Origin: a virus
IMG/VR virus record: IMGVR_UViG_3300025000_001646
Coordinates: 20,487 to 84,486 of that record
Length of the DNA: 64,000 nt
Direction: 5' to 3' (one strand)
The notes beneath the pieces were generated by a model. The model was not told the DNA's origin, made no database searches, and saw only the letters and a program-made list of their open reading frames with translations. Both the position numbers and the translations under genes were made by a program. Below are positions 17,782 through 25,945 of this stretch, in pieces; position 1 is the first letter of the stretch, and each line of letters begins with the position of its first letter.

Positions 17782-17916
17782 ATGCCAGATATATTAAAAG
17801 ACCTTGAAAAACAATTAGAAAAAGCTCTAGAAGATAGAGCAGATGGTGAAGTTATAAAAGCATTAATTAGAATAATAGAAATTATTAAAAATAAAAACAA
17901 AAATACAAATAATTAG
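17782..17916 (+). CDS. Small helical protein, 44 aa
   Basis: Reads MPDILKDLEKQLEKALEDRA, a strong amphipathic helix, then a short Asn/Lys tail. Starts after TTATTTTAGATATG. First gene after the P4 leader RNA. No family recognised. Confidence 0.45.
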   Translation: MPDILKDLEKQLEKALEDRADGEVIKALIRIIEIIKNKNKNTNN

Positions 17917-17936
17917 AAATATAATTTTAAAAAAAT

Positions 17937-18221
17937 ATGTATGGAATTGCGAAATTCGCCGATAAAACAAAATTTTCTCGGCACATTATAAAGAAATTAA
18001 TTGAGGTAGGATTCTTAACACCAGTAAATCTTGGAGACAAGAATTGCAAATATATGTTCAATGAAAGTGATATAATTAAATGTAATAATTTAGTAACAAT
18101 AGATTATATTAAAGAAAAAACTAATATGAGTTATGATATTATTTTGACTAAATTTAAAGATAAAAAAATAATAAAAGGAAAATTGCTTTTTAACAAAGAA
18201 CAAATAGATAAATTTTTATGA
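17937..18221 (+). CDS. Helix-turn-helix DNA-binding protein
   Basis: 94 aa. Opens with a MerR/excisionase-like segment (GIAKFADKTKFSRHIIKKLIEVGFLTPV) and repeats a second HTH-like part (TIDYIKEKTNMSYDIILTKF). It may be a transcription regulator of the early region. The reading frame meets UGA at 18219-18221; if UGA is Gly the protein gains ten more codons and stops at TAA 18249-18251, overlapping the next gene by 14 bases. Confidence 0.6.
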   Translation: MYGIAKFADKTKFSRHIIKKLIEVGFLTPVNLGDKNCKYMFNESDIIKCNNLVTIDYIKEKTNMSYDIILTKFKDKKIIKGKLLFNKEQIDKFL

Positions 18222-18237
18222 TTAATTTCACAAAGCA

Positions 18238-18636
18238 ATGAACCAAATTAAATTACCAGAGACTAGGGTGTTAAGATTTACCGAGACTAAGATTGGTCTC
18301 AATATTACTTTAGAATTGCAAGAAATAGACCTAACATCAGAAACTAGAGAAACTTTCAGAAATTGGTATAAAGATGGAACTAGTTTGACTGGAATATTAG
18401 GAAGCGTTGATGCTCTACCTAGACAGCAAGAAATGAAAAAATCTCAAAGACTGCATAGAATAATAGCAGTAGCAAGCAAATATATGGGAAAAACACCAGA
18501 AGAAATAGAAAAAGTAATAAAAGAAAAAAACAACATAAGTCATTTTGACGACCTTACGGAAGACAAACTTGATGAATTAATAACTGGATATAAAACTTAT
18601 ATACCAGACGACAGATATAATTCTTATTTATATTAA
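18238..18636 (+). CDS. Hypothetical protein, 132 aa
   Basis: Reads as a beta-rich N-terminal half and a helical C-terminal half (TPEEIEKVIKEKNN, LTEDKLDELITGYKTYIPDD). The leader is weak (CAAAGCAATG), so coupling to the upstream HTH gene is probable. No UGA among its glycines. No family recognised. Confidence 0.55.
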   Translation: MNQIKLPETRVLRFTETKIGLNITLELQEIDLTSETRETFRNWYKDGTSLTGILGSVDALPRQQEMKKSQRLHRIIAVASKYMGKTPEEIEKVIKEKNNISHFDDLTEDKLDELITGYKTYIPDDRYNSYLY

Positions 18637-18648
18637 CCTTACAATTTT

Positions 18649-18864
18649 ATGGAATTAGGAATAATTGTTTGGGCTTTACTTGTCATTTGGACAGTATATT
18701 TAGCCAACAAAAATGGAAGAAATCAAATAATCGCATTAATAGCTGGAATATTTTTAGGACTATTAGCAGTTATAATTTATGCAATAATGGGAAAAACTCA
18801 AGAATTAAAAGATGAAGATTTTATTAAAAAAATGGAAGCATATAAAAATATTGAAAAAAAATAA
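18649..18864 (+). CDS. Small membrane protein, 71 aa
   Basis: Two hydrophobic segments (LGIIVWALLVIWTVYLA and IIALIAGIFLGLLAVIIYAI) separated by NKNGRN, then a charged tail. A two-span inner-membrane protein, topology unknown. Stop overlaps the next start (TAATG). Confidence 0.65.
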   Translation: MELGIIVWALLVIWTVYLANKNGRNQIIALIAGIFLGLLAVIIYAIMGKTQELKDEDFIKKMEAYKNIEKK

Positions 18865-19142
18865 TGGGAAGAAATACAGTTAGATATATTGACAAAAAAA
18901 CCGCAGAAGAAGTATTGGAAAGAGATAGATATTGTTGTGCTTTATGTAGAAGCAACTTCAAATTGGAAATCCATCATATACATTATGGCATAAATGCTGA
19001 ATATGTCAAGGAAAGAAATAATTCTGATAGACTAATAACATTATGCGGTAATTGTCATTATTCAATACATAACACTAAAGGAGGTCAAGGGATAAGAGAG
19101 GCTTGTATTAAGTATATAAACGAAATTTATGATATAATATAA
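18864..19142 (+). CDS. HNH endonuclease
   Basis: 92 aa. CCALCRSNFKLEIHHIHYG, then NNSDRLITLCGNCHYSIH: two CxxC zinc pairs with the HH, N and H of the HNH active site. Such small HNH proteins are often free-standing homing or DNA-packaging nucleases. No UGA. Start coupled to the membrane protein. Confidence 0.85.
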   Translation: MGRNTVRYIDKKTAEEVLERDRYCCALCRSNFKLEIHHIHYGINAEYVKERNNSDRLITLCGNCHYSIHNTKGGQGIREACIKYINEIYDII

Positions 19143-19189
19143 CTTATAAGATAAAAACAAAAATAGTTTATCACTAATATTATTGATTT

Positions 19190-19594
19190 ATGATTTTTGA
19201 ATTACTTGTTAGCCTGATAATTAGTAGACCAATAGAAATAGATTTTAAACATTACTTAGAACCTCACAAACAAGTGCAAGTAAAACAAACATTTGGTGAA
19301 TGTGTAGCCTTTGTTAAGAAAAAACTTGGTATAAAAGAACATCTCGGTGTTCAATACGCTAAGCAAATAGTAAATTTACCACAGTTTAAAAAAATAACAG
19401 ACCCTAGGGGAGGAGACATCGTAGTCGCCCCTAAAATATCAAAGACTGGACATGTTTCTTACATCTTATACAACGAAAATGGTCGTTTAAGAATACAAGA
19501 TTCTAATCTATTCGGAGATAAAGTTGTGAGGGAATACTGGCTAGATTCTTATTTCAAGAGTAGTCAGGTAGTTTTCTTGCGTTATAATATTTAA
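19190..19594 (+). CDS. CHAP/NlpC-like cell-wall hydrolase candidate
   Basis: 134 aa. A hydrophobic start (MIFELLVSLIIS) precedes QTFGECVAFVKKKLG, with the presumed nucleophile Cys, then PRGGDIVVAP, TGHVSYILY (presumed His) and IQDSNLFG, the order seen in CHAP amidases/peptidases. No UGA, unlike the M23 peptidase of the lysis group. It could be a virion-carried or early-acting wall enzyme. Confidence 0.6.
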   Translation: MIFELLVSLIISRPIEIDFKHYLEPHKQVQVKQTFGECVAFVKKKLGIKEHLGVQYAKQIVNLPQFKKITDPRGGDIVVAPKISKTGHVSYILYNENGRLRIQDSNLFGDKVVREYWLDSYFKSSQVVFLRYNI

Positions 19595-19605
19595 CCTTAA
19601 TTTTT

Positions 19606-19746
19606 ATGTCATACATAACACCTCCACCTTTGATGGTGGAAAAGAAGAAAGAGAAGTTAAAAGATAAGATTATTACTCATCTAGGATACTTTTTTCTTTT
19701 CTTGCTAACTTTTTGTTTTATAGTAGATTTTTTTAACCTTAAATAA
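19606..19746 (+). CDS. Small single-span membrane protein, 46 aa
   Basis: Starts after TTAACCTTAATTTTTATG. Charged N-terminal half (VEKKKEKLKDK) and a C-terminal hydrophobic span (LGYFFLFLLTFCFIVDFF), likely cytoplasmic N-terminus. Next to the wall-hydrolase candidate, so a lysis role is possible but unproven. Confidence 0.5.
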   Translation: MSYITPPPLMVEKKKEKLKDKIITHLGYFFLFLLTFCFIVDFFNLK

Positions 19747-19749
19747 ATT

Positions 19750-20157
19750 ATGAGAGAAATAAAGTTTAGAGGAATGAATTATGAGACAAATGAATGGGTA
19801 TATGGTGGTTATTATAAAGGAACTAGAGTAAACGAGGAAAATGTTAATATAACCACAAAATTATCTGATTGTTATGTAGCAGAAAATATAATATTTGATG
19901 GATTAATATATTATATACAAAATGGAGAAACAATAGGTCAATATACAGGATTTAAAGACAAGAATGGAGTAGAAATTTACGAAGGCGATATTATAAAAAT
20001 GAATTCAAAAGGAATAAATTTTATAGGATATATAGAATATAATAACGGAAGATATATTGTTAGAAGAAGATCAATGCTGGATGGTTTTTATGATTTACAT
20101 ATTCAAAATTTAGAATTAATAGGTAATATATACGAATATAAAGAACTTATTAATTAA
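19750..20157 (+). CDS. YopX family protein
   Basis: 135 aa. MREIKFRGMNYETNEWVYGG, then IGQYTGFKDKNGVEIYEGDI, the hallmark of the YopX family found in many phages and prophages of low-GC bacteria. Function unknown. No UGA among its glycines. Confidence 0.88.
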   Translation: MREIKFRGMNYETNEWVYGGYYKGTRVNEENVNITTKLSDCYVAENIIFDGLIYYIQNGETIGQYTGFKDKNGVEIYEGDIIKMNSKGINFIGYIEYNNGRYIVRRRSMLDGFYDLHIQNLELIGNIYEYKELIN

Positions 20158-20169
20158 CATTTATAATAT

Positions 20170-20376
20170 ATGGACACTAATATAGGAGACTGCGAAATAT
20201 GCAGAAAAGAGCCAGAACTTAGCGAATATATATATAAAAAATGTTTTTTTGAAACAGATAATCCTAGAAAAGCACAGGAACATTTTAGTCAAACAGGACA
20301 TAATGTTAAACACTTTATTAAAGTAGTAAAAACCTGGAAAAAAGATATTTTATTTCATAAATATATTTGCCAATGA
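20170..20376 (+). CDS. Small cysteine-containing protein, possible zinc binder
   Basis: 68 aa: DCEICRKEPELSEYIYKKC, then EHFSQTGHNVKHF and a final C. The Cys/His spacing suggests one zinc site. It ends at UGA 20374-20376, which overlaps the next ATG (ATGA). Read as Gly it would add six residues and stop at TAG 20392-20394. Confidence 0.55.
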   Translation: MDTNIGDCEICRKEPELSEYIYKKCFFETDNPRKAQEHFSQTGHNVKHFIKVVKTWKKDILFHKYICQ

Positions 20377-20603
20377 ATTTATATCAAAAACTAGACTATT
20401 CACAACCAATACAAAGCGTAGAGATAAAATCATCTCATTCTTGTATATTTCCAGTATGGAGACTGATAGTCAATAAACAAGAACTTGATTTTTGGGACAG
20501 AAAAACAGAGCATAGAGATGGACTTACTAAAGAAGAATTGAAAGAAAAACTTATTAATTTATATCCTAAACTTTCAAAACATTTATGCCACCAGATATCT
20601 TAA
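20373..20603 (+). CDS. Hypothetical protein, 76 aa
   Basis: The ATG at 20373 (MNLYQKLDYSQPIQ) is chosen over a TTG six bases upstream because it forms an ATGA overlap. It contains SHSCIFPVWRLIVNKQELDFWDRK. The stop overlaps the start of the interrupted gene downstream. No family recognised. Confidence 0.5.
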   Translation: MNLYQKLDYSQPIQSVEIKSSHSCIFPVWRLIVNKQELDFWDRKTEHRDGLTKEELKEKLINLYPKLSKHLCHQIS

Positions 20604-20791
20604 TTGATGATACGACTATTGATAAAATAAATATAAAACAAGATACCGATTATACCACTACAGGAGGAATTTTAATACAATAAAATCCTATAATAGATAT
20701 TTTTGCGGATACATTTTGTGATAATGATATTGCGGAAATAAGTAAGCAAAAAGCAGAAAAATTAAGAAATTTAATATATCCTATAATTTAA
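20585..20791 (+). pseudogene. Small gene interrupted by an in-frame TAA
   Basis: From ATG 20585 a 32-codon frame ends at TAA 20681-20683 (TGGILIQ), but the same frame continues open for 35 codons (NPIIDIFADTFCDNDIAEIS) to TAA 20789-20791. The continuation looks coding, so a nonsense mutation has probably split a 68-residue gene. Readthrough is less likely because TAA is a stop in both codes considered here. Confidence 0.5.
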
Positions 20792-20798
20792 TATAACT

Positions 20799-20984
20799 AT
20801 GTATTATATTTCAGAAACAGCACCAATAGGAAGCTATGTTTGTATTAGAGAAGACGGAGGAGAACTTATTTGGTGGCAAATAAGAGATAAACAAGGAGAA
20901 AGCTTTCTTATTAAATACCAAGATTTTACTAGAGTAATACCAATCGGTAGCGAAATAGTATCTTGGAGAAAACATAAAATTTAA
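20799..20984 (+). CDS. Hypothetical protein, 61 aa
   Basis: Compact beta-looking protein (SETAPIGSYVCIREDGGELIWW). Starts after TAATATAACTATG. No UGA; no family recognised. Confidence 0.5.
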   Translation: MYYISETAPIGSYVCIREDGGELIWWQIRDKQGESFLIKYQDFTRVIPIGSEIVSWRKHKI

Positions 20985-20996
20985 CCTTACCTAACA

Positions 20997-21287
20997 ATGA
21001 ATAAAGAAGAATTGGAAGATATTGTAATGTTGAGAATTATTGAAGATGCAGAATTTTTTAATAGCAAGATTATAATATCTGCAGAAAAGTTAAGAAATTA
21101 TTTTAAAGAATATATTGATATAATAATTAAAAATGTAATAATTGACTTGGATTGTGATTATAAACAATTAAAAGATTTTGATAAATATAAAAGTAATGAA
21201 TATTTAAATGGATTTACGGATGGAGAATGTTGTTATGATAAAAAACTCAAACAAAAAGCTAAAGAACTTTATAATATAACATTATAA
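20997..21287 (+). CDS. Hypothetical protein with LYNITL tail, copy 1
   Basis: 96 aa, acidic and helical, with NGFTDGECCYDKK then [12 protein letters not shown] at the end. Leader TTAACCTTACCTAACAATG. Its C-terminal motif and leader are shared with the gene at 21492, so the two are likely diverged duplicates. No UGA. Confidence 0.55.
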   Translation: MNKEELEDIVMLRIIEDAEFFNSKIIISAEKLRNYFKEYIDIIIKNVIIDLDCDYKQLKDFDKYKSNEYLNGFTDGECCYDKKLKQKAKELYNITL

Positions 21288-21293
21288 AACATT

Positions 21294-21479
21294 ATGGGAG
21301 ATGATACTTATATTGAAGTACCAATCAAATGGCTCGAACGATTATCAGAATATTCTAAAAAAGCTAATAAAGAATTTGAAGAAGAAGATATAATATTTCA
21401 AGTTGGAGTAGTACAATTGATAGGATATTCTAGTTCAGTTGATAGCATTATAAAATATGAAAAACATATTACTAAATAA
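21294..21479 (+). CDS. Hypothetical protein, 61 aa
   Basis: Lies between the two LYNITL genes. MGDDTYIEVPIKWLERLSEY resembles short phage proteins with a helix and acidic middle. No UGA; no family recognised. Confidence 0.5.
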   Translation: MGDDTYIEVPIKWLERLSEYSKKANKEFEEEDIIFQVGVVQLIGYSSSVDSIIKYEKHITK

Positions 21480-21491
21480 CCTTATCTAACA

Positions 21492-21737
21492 ATGGATAAA
21501 AAAGAAATGATAAAAATGATTAGTGAATACTTTGACGAATGTAATTTATCAGCACATAAAGAAATTGAAAAATTTATTTTTGAAACTATAATCCCAGAAG
21601 TATTAAATAGTGTGATGCCAGAAATAGAAGAACATATTTGTAGATTCAATGATGGTGAATGTAAGTGTGAATGCTTCGTTAAGTTTGAAGAATGTATCAA
21701 ACAAAAATCTAAAGAACTTTATAATATAACCTTATAA
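21492..21737 (+). CDS. Hypothetical protein with LYNITL tail, copy 2
   Basis: 81 aa, acidic, helical, with [14 protein letters not shown] and the ending [13 protein letters not shown]. The ending, the DGEC motif and the CTTATCTAACAATG leader match the gene at 20997. The extra cysteines may bind metal. No UGA. Confidence 0.55.
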   Translation: MDKKEMIKMISEYFDECNLSAHKEIEKFIFETIIPEVLNSVMPEIEEHICRFNDGECKCECFVKFEECIKQKSKELYNITL

Positions 21738-21741
21738 ACTT

Positions 21742-22842
21742 ATGATTACACTTTGTGATTTAAACAAATCACTGATTAAAAAAGCTAAAAAACTGAAAGG
21801 AGAAATAGAATTTAAAGCAGTATGTGGAGATATATTTGAATATCAAAAAAAGAATGGTGGACTGATAGCAACTGCCTCTAATCCTAGTTTCAATATGGGA
21901 GGAGGATTAGATGGAAAGATCGCAAAAAGATTTCCAGAAGAAGTAAAACAAGCTAAAGAGTTTATGTATACTGATAATTTATTCTTTACTGTTACGGTTG
22001 ACAATGAATTAAAATCTTCAAGAGAAATAATAAAAAGAGCATTAGCAGGATGTTATGCTTATAGAAGCATAAACATTATTATTAGTGGATTCGGTACAGG
22101 TATAGGAGGATTAGATGAAGATATTTTTATAGAAGAATTAGAATGTATTATTAATGCTGACTTGAGACATGCTAACTTGGGAGGTGCTGACTTGGGAGGT
22201 GCTAACTTGGGATATGCTGACTTGGGAGGTGCTAACTTGAGAGGTGCTAACTTGGGAGGTGCTAACTTGAGAGGTGCTAACTTGAGAGGTGCTAACTTGG
22301 GAGGTGCTAACTTGAGAGGTGCTGACTTGAGAGGTGCTGACTTGGTAGGTGCTAACTTGGGAGGTGCTAACTTGAGAGGTGCTGACTTGAGACATGCTAA
22401 CTTGGGAGGTGCTGACTTGAGAGGTGCTGACTTGGGAGGTGCTAACTTGGGAGGTGCTAACTTGAGAGGTGCTGACTTGAGAGGTGCTGAAACAGATAAC
22501 GTTATAGTTGACGAAAGAACTTGTTTCTTTTCATTACAATGTCCAGAAGAAGGTAGTTTTATAGGTTGGAAAAAGTGTAGAGATGGTAAAATAGTAAAAC
22601 TACTAATCACAGAAAAAGCTAAAAGAAGTAGTGCTACTACTAGAAAATGTAGAGCATCTGAGGTTGTAGTTTTAGAAATAGATGGTAAAAAGACAGGAAT
22701 AGCAGTATCTCTTCAAGATGAGAAGTTTATTTATAAAGTAGGAAAAACTATTAAAATAAAAGACTTTGACGAAGATAGATGGAATGAGTGTTCGTCAGGT
22801 ATACACTTCTTTATCACCAAAAAAGAATCTATTAATTATTAA
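21742..22842 (+). CDS. Macro domain - pentapeptide repeat - DUF5758-like fusion
   Basis: 366 aa in three parts. Residues 1-135 look like a macro domain that binds ADP-ribose or related nucleotides: [22 protein letters not shown] and [11 protein letters not shown]. Residues 139-248 are 22 pentapeptide repeats ([10 protein letters not shown]), which fold as a right-handed beta helix. The C-terminal 115 residues ([21 protein letters not shown]) match the domain that often follows pentapeptide repeats in phages (DUF5758-like). ADP-ribosylation counter-defence is one possible role for the macro part, but that is inference. No UGA although glycine is very frequent. Confidence 0.78.
   Translation: MITLCDLNKSLIKKAKKLKGEIEFKAVCGDIFEYQKKNGGLIATASNPSFNMGGGLDGKIAKRFPEEVKQAKEFMYTDNLFFTVTVDNELKSSREIIKRALAGCYAYRSINIIISGFGTGIGGLDEDIFIEELECIINADLRHANLGGADLGGANLGYADLGGANLRGANLGGANLRGANLRGANLGGANLRGADLRGADLVGANLGGANLRGADLRHANLGGADLRGADLGGANLGGANLRGADLRGAETDNVIVDERTCFFSLQCPEEGSFIGWKKCRDGKIVKLLITEKAKRSSATTRKCRASEVVVLEIDGKKTGIAVSLQDEKFIYKVGKTIKIKDFDEDRWNECSSGIHFFITKKESINY
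22156..22485 (+). repeat. 15-bp tandem repeat coding pentapeptides
   Basis: Twenty-two consecutive 15-base units, mostly GCTAACTTGGGAGGT or GCTGACTTGAGAGGT, differing at only a few positions. Near-identity at the DNA level, including silent sites, points to recent expansion by slippage or unequal recombination. The reverse strand is open too, which is a by-product of the repeat. Confidence 0.95.
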
Positions 22843-22856
22843 CCTTATAAAACATT

Positions 22857-23219
22857 ATGCAAGAATTAGATCAAATTAAAAAAGCCTTTGATACTTTTAT
22901 TTCACAGGCAGAAACCTTTGTTGAGAAACAGAAAGTCAAGGAAGAATATAAAAGATGGAGAGGGAAGGAAGGAGAAGAGTATTTTTGTATAGATGACAAT
23001 GGAGATATTTATGACGATAATGATTTTAATAATAAAGAAGATAATTTTAGATACAACACTGGTAACTACTTCCAAACAGAAAAAGAAGCAGAACAATACC
23101 GTGATAGACTACTGGCTACTACTAAAGTAAATGATAGGATAGATGAACTGAACGAAGATTGGAAGCCTGATTGGAATACTTATGAACAATGCAAATATTT
23201 AATCGTATATTCTATATAA
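22857..23219 (+). CDS. Hypothetical phage protein, GNYFQTEKEAE type
   Basis: 120 aa. An N-terminal coiled segment (FISQAETFVEKQKVKEEYKRW) is followed by EYFCIDDNGDIYDD and NTGNYFQTEKEAEQYRDRLL. The G-N-x-F-x-T-x-x-E-A pattern recurs in uncharacterised phage proteins of low-GC hosts. No UGA. Confidence 0.6.
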   Translation: MQELDQIKKAFDTFISQAETFVEKQKVKEEYKRWRGKEGEEYFCIDDNGDIYDDNDFNNKEDNFRYNTGNYFQTEKEAEQYRDRLLATTKVNDRIDELNEDWKPDWNTYEQCKYLIVYSI

Positions 23220-23279
23220 AATGGTGTTTTTGTTTATGATTATACTTTTAGGATTAAAAATGATTTGAAATTAAATTAT

Positions 23280-23357
23280 ATGAAATCGTAAGAAGTAGCA
23301 TACCGAATCATCAAAGAACTAGAACCAGAATTAAAAATAATTTTTAATATTGTTTAG
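23280..23357 (+). pseudogene. Remnant of a small gene
   Basis: ATG AAA TCG is followed by TAA, then 21 open codons (EVAYRIIKELEPELKIIFNIV) to TAG in the same frame. With the unassigned 60 bases before it (23220-23279, which hold only a 17-codon hydrophobic frame), this looks like decayed coding DNA. Confidence 0.4.
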
Positions 23358-23359
23358 AT

Positions 23360-23644
23360 ATGACTGAAAAATTAAAAGACAAAATATTTACAGTATCAAT
23401 GATATTATTAATTGTATTTCTATTTTCTTTATTGATATTTATTTGGTCTGGACAAGAATGTAAAATGGTATTAATTAAAGGAAAAATAGAATCAGTTTAT
23501 TATCAACCATCATCTTTCAGAACAGGAGAAAGTTGGAGCGGATTACTTAGAAAAGATGATGGAACTTTAGAAGAATTCTACAGTAATAAAATAGTACAAC
23601 CTGGTATGAATTTTGAATACGATAAAGAAGTTTGTATTTATTAA
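23360..23644 (+). CDS. Membrane-anchored small protein, 94 aa
   Basis: One N-terminal span (VSMILLIVFLFSLLIFIW) with KDK before it, then a beta-looking soluble part containing two cysteines. Topology suggests an anchored extracytoplasmic domain. A similar plan is seen in the gene at 24871. No UGA. Confidence 0.6.
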   Translation: MTEKLKDKIFTVSMILLIVFLFSLLIFIWSGQECKMVLIKGKIESVYYQPSSFRTGESWSGLLRKDDGTLEEFYSNKIVQPGMNFEYDKEVCIY

Positions 23645-23647
23645 CAT

Positions 23648-23710
23648 ATGAGCGACAAACTTTTTAGTCAATCATATTTAATAAAATATGAGAGACAAAA
23701 TATTACTTAA
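23648..23710 (+). CDS. Possible microprotein, 20 aa
   Basis: ATG AGC GAC ... TAA in the gap between two genes, without a good leader. It may be chance. Confidence 0.2.
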   Translation: MSDKLFSQSYLIKYERQNIT

Positions 23711-23723
23711 CATTAATTAACTT

Positions 23724-24002
23724 ATGGTAAATAAATTGACTAAAAGAGAAAGAGAATTATTTGATTTATTACAAGAATTCCCATTAATTACTACCAAAGA
23801 ATTACAAAATAAAATGAAAGTAGGAAAGAGTTTTATTTCTCAATATATAGATAGACTTAAAAAGAAAGGATATATCTTGAACAATATGTCAATATCTAAA
23901 AAAATTAATAAAACTAATTTAACAGAAATAATAAAGATAATAGAAAAGAATAATAGGAAATTAATCAGAGAATTACAATCATTATCATTTAACTTTATTT
24001 AA
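23724..24002 (+). CDS. Winged-helix DNA-binding protein
   Basis: 92 aa. LTKRERELFDLLQEFPLITTKELQNKM then VGKSFISQYIDRLKKKGYI is a classic MarR-type winged helix-turn-helix. Probably an early regulator. Starts after CATTAATTAACTTATG. No UGA. Confidence 0.7.
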   Translation: MVNKLTKRERELFDLLQEFPLITTKELQNKMKVGKSFISQYIDRLKKKGYILNNMSISKKINKTNLTEIIKIIEKNNRKLIRELQSLSFNFI

Positions 24003-24005
24003 CTT

Positions 24006-24353
24006 ATGAGAAAACCAGTACAAAAAAATAACTGGATGTTATTAGTAACATTAGCTACCATAGTTATCCTATGTGTATTCATGTTAGTCAGGAGTGGAGT
24101 AGCCTTATCCAAAATTAAGATGTTTCAAGAAGAGCAAAAGAAGGCAGAACAGATTAAGAACTTGAGTAATGAGAAGATCAGTTATCTTACAGAGATCAAA
24201 GATTTAATCGAAGAGAAGAAAGTGATACAAGAGAAACTATCGGCAGTAGAGAAGCGTATTGAGACACACGATAAGAAGATCAAGGAATTGGAGACCAAGA
24301 TCAATACGATCATCGGAATACCTACTCAAGTAGATCAGGTATCAAAAATCTAG
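24006..24353 (+). CDS. Membrane-anchored coiled-coil protein, possible spanin-like
   Basis: 115 aa. Short basic N-terminus, one span (WMLLVTLATIVILCVFMLV), then about 70 residues of coiled coil (IEEKKVIQEKLSAVEKRIE). This is the plan of an inner-membrane spanin or envelope-bound factor. It overlaps the next gene by TAGTG, and that gene is a wall-enzyme candidate, which supports a lysis or entry role. Host envelope type is not known. Confidence 0.6.
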   Translation: MRKPVQKNNWMLLVTLATIVILCVFMLVRSGVALSKIKMFQEEQKKAEQIKNLSNEKISYLTEIKDLIEEKKVIQEKLSAVEKRIETHDKKIKELETKINTIIGIPTQVDQVSKI

Positions 24354-24850
24354 TGCTATCGTCGAAAGACCTAGTCGGTAGCACAATTAAAAAGGAGGAG
24401 GCAACTGAAAAAAAACCATACAAGATTGGAGCAAGCGATAAACAAAACGAATATTTGCATTATGCTTGGATGATAAGCAAGAACGAAGATTTTATTTACA
24501 CATTGCTAGCCGAGAATGGACAAGTAAATCATGACAGAAAACATACAGTTTCTTATTGGAGGTGTCACTCTTGGAAAAATGGAGTAACTATAAAAGGAAA
24601 ATGGTATGGAAATGTTATAGACAAATCTTATTGTCAATTACCAGAACCAAAAGGATATTGGAGATTAGGAAACGACTGGGGATTTTGTGGTACATCTGAT
24701 TCATATCAACCTATAGTAAGATACGATGATAGATTTATGAAAGATCCTGGTTGGCAACTAGATCAGTGTTGGAATTTCTTTAGAAACGGAACTAGAATTT
24801 ATGGTAAAGATAAGATAAATGAAACAAAGAATCAAGTGGTATGGAAATAA
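24353..24850 (+). CDS. Lysozyme/transglycosylase-like protein candidate
   Basis: 165 aa from a GTG that overlaps the upstream TAG. HYAWMISKNEDFIYTLLAENG carries a Glu in the context expected for goose-lysozyme or SLT enzymes (x-x-A-E-N-G), followed by a Trp/Cys-rich region (SYWRCHSWKNG, WGFCGTSD, QLDQCWNFF). Family assignment is by motif only. No UGA. Confidence 0.5.
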   Translation: MLSSKDLVGSTIKKEEATEKKPYKIGASDKQNEYLHYAWMISKNEDFIYTLLAENGQVNHDRKHTVSYWRCHSWKNGVTIKGKWYGNVIDKSYCQLPEPKGYWRLGNDWGFCGTSDSYQPIVRYDDRFMKDPGWQLDQCWNFFRNGTRIYGKDKINETKNQVVWK

Positions 24851-24870
24851 TATTTAACCTTATTTAATTT

Positions 24871-25236
24871 ATGACAAAAAAAATAACATTATCAGAAATA
24901 TTTTTCTGTACAATGTTCATATTAATTTTAGTTTTTAGTGGATATTCTGCTATAAAACTATCAAAACAAAAAACTGTTTGTAATTATGACTATTCTACAA
25001 AAGATTATAAAAATAACTATGAAAGAAGAATAGGAAAAATAAACAAAGTAAATAATGGAACAGTTGAAGTTATTCTTATGGATAGTTCTCTTCAAAGATT
25101 CTATACACCATATTACTGGACAAAAGAAGATGATAATTATATTAAAAAATTTGAAGGAAAACTAGTTGAATTTTCTTATATAAGATTGGGAGATTTTAAT
25201 TTTGAAATATCTCAAATAGAAGAAGTCATTATTTAA
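24871..25236 (+). CDS. Membrane-anchored small protein, 121 aa
   Basis: One N-terminal span (IFFCTMFILILVFSGYSAI), then a soluble beta-rich part (IGKINKVNNGTVEVILM). Organisation like the gene at 23360. Leader TTAACCTTATTTAATTTATG. No UGA. Confidence 0.55.
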   Translation: MTKKITLSEIFFCTMFILILVFSGYSAIKLSKQKTVCNYDYSTKDYKNNYERRIGKINKVNNGTVEVILMDSSLQRFYTPYYWTKEDDNYIKKFEGKLVEFSYIRLGDFNFEISQIEEVII

Positions 25237-25248
25237 CCTTATTTAATT

Positions 25249-25365
25249 ATGAAAACTCAAGAAATTATTACAGCTATTGCCACCCTAGCTATAGTTACTT
25301 TCGTTGGTGGTGTGTGTGTTATTATAGCACTTATAGCTTGTGGATTATCAATAACATTTTACTAA
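25249..25365 (+). CDS. Small membrane protein, 38 aa
   Basis: Nearly all hydrophobic after KTQE (IATLAIVTFVGGVCVIIALI). Leader TTAACCTTATTTAATTATG is a strong match to the local motif, so translation is likely. Confidence 0.5.
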   Translation: MKTQEIITAIATLAIVTFVGGVCVIIALIACGLSITFY

Positions 25366-25380
25366 TAATATTTTATTTTT

Positions 25381-25560
25381 ATGACTGATTTTGACCTTGT
25401 AGAACAAATCGTAGCAATTTTTTATGAATATTATAGTAAAAGCACTGAATTAGAAAGAAAAAAACAACTAAACAACGCTTACGACGAAGCAAGAGAAATA
25501 TTGAAAGAATATATAGAACAAGAAAAATATAAATGGGAACAAAAAAATTTTAAAAAATAA
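25381..25560 (+). CDS. Small helical protein, 59 aa
   Basis: Acidic and aromatic helix-rich protein (FDLVEQIVAIFYEYYSK) with a basic tail. Follows the previous gene after 15 bases. No glycine, so silent on the code. Confidence 0.5.
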   Translation: MTDFDLVEQIVAIFYEYYSKSTELERKKQLNNAYDEAREILKEYIEQEKYKWEQKNFKK

Positions 25561-25574
25561 CCTTATTTTATTTT

Positions 25575-25859
25575 ATGGAAATCGAAACTGTAAAAAACAA
25601 TGTTAAAAAAATACTATCAAAATACAAAGAAACAAGAAATGATGATGGAAAATTACTAGATAATTACTATAATGAATATTTTATTAATTATTTTGATGAA
25701 AGAATTGAGAATTATAATAACAAATGCTCAATTGAAACTATTATTAGAATGAGAAGATTTTGGCAATCGAGAGGGGAATATTTACCTACACTTAAAACAA
25801 TAATGAGAAGAAGAAGGCTTGCCAATAAATTCAAACTTTATTTTAGAAAACTTAAATAG
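25575..25859 (+). CDS. Hypothetical basic protein, 94 aa
   Basis: Helical N-terminus, then CSIETIIRMRRFWQSRGEYLP and MRRRRLANKFKL. Resembles uncharacterised phage proteins with an RRxWQ segment. Stop TAG. Leader AACCTTATTTTATTTTATG. No UGA. Confidence 0.55.
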   Translation: MEIETVKNNVKKILSKYKETRNDDGKLLDNYYNEYFINYFDERIENYNNKCSIETIIRMRRFWQSRGEYLPTLKTIMRRRRLANKFKLYFRKLK

Positions 25860-25945
25860 ATTTTATGGCTTGAATTAGATTGAGTTATCTTAGATTATAT
25901 TAATTTCTATTAAATTACTTTTATTATTTTATTTTTATTTATTTT

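Noticed and set aside
22156-22485. CRISPR array
   Set aside because: Units are contiguous 15-mers in a coding frame with no spacers; no cas gene nearby.
22059-22610. Long minus-strand open frames across the pentapeptide repeats
   Set aside because: Periodic 15-base repeats keep the complementary frames open; the products are simple SAPLK/QVSTS repeats with no leader.
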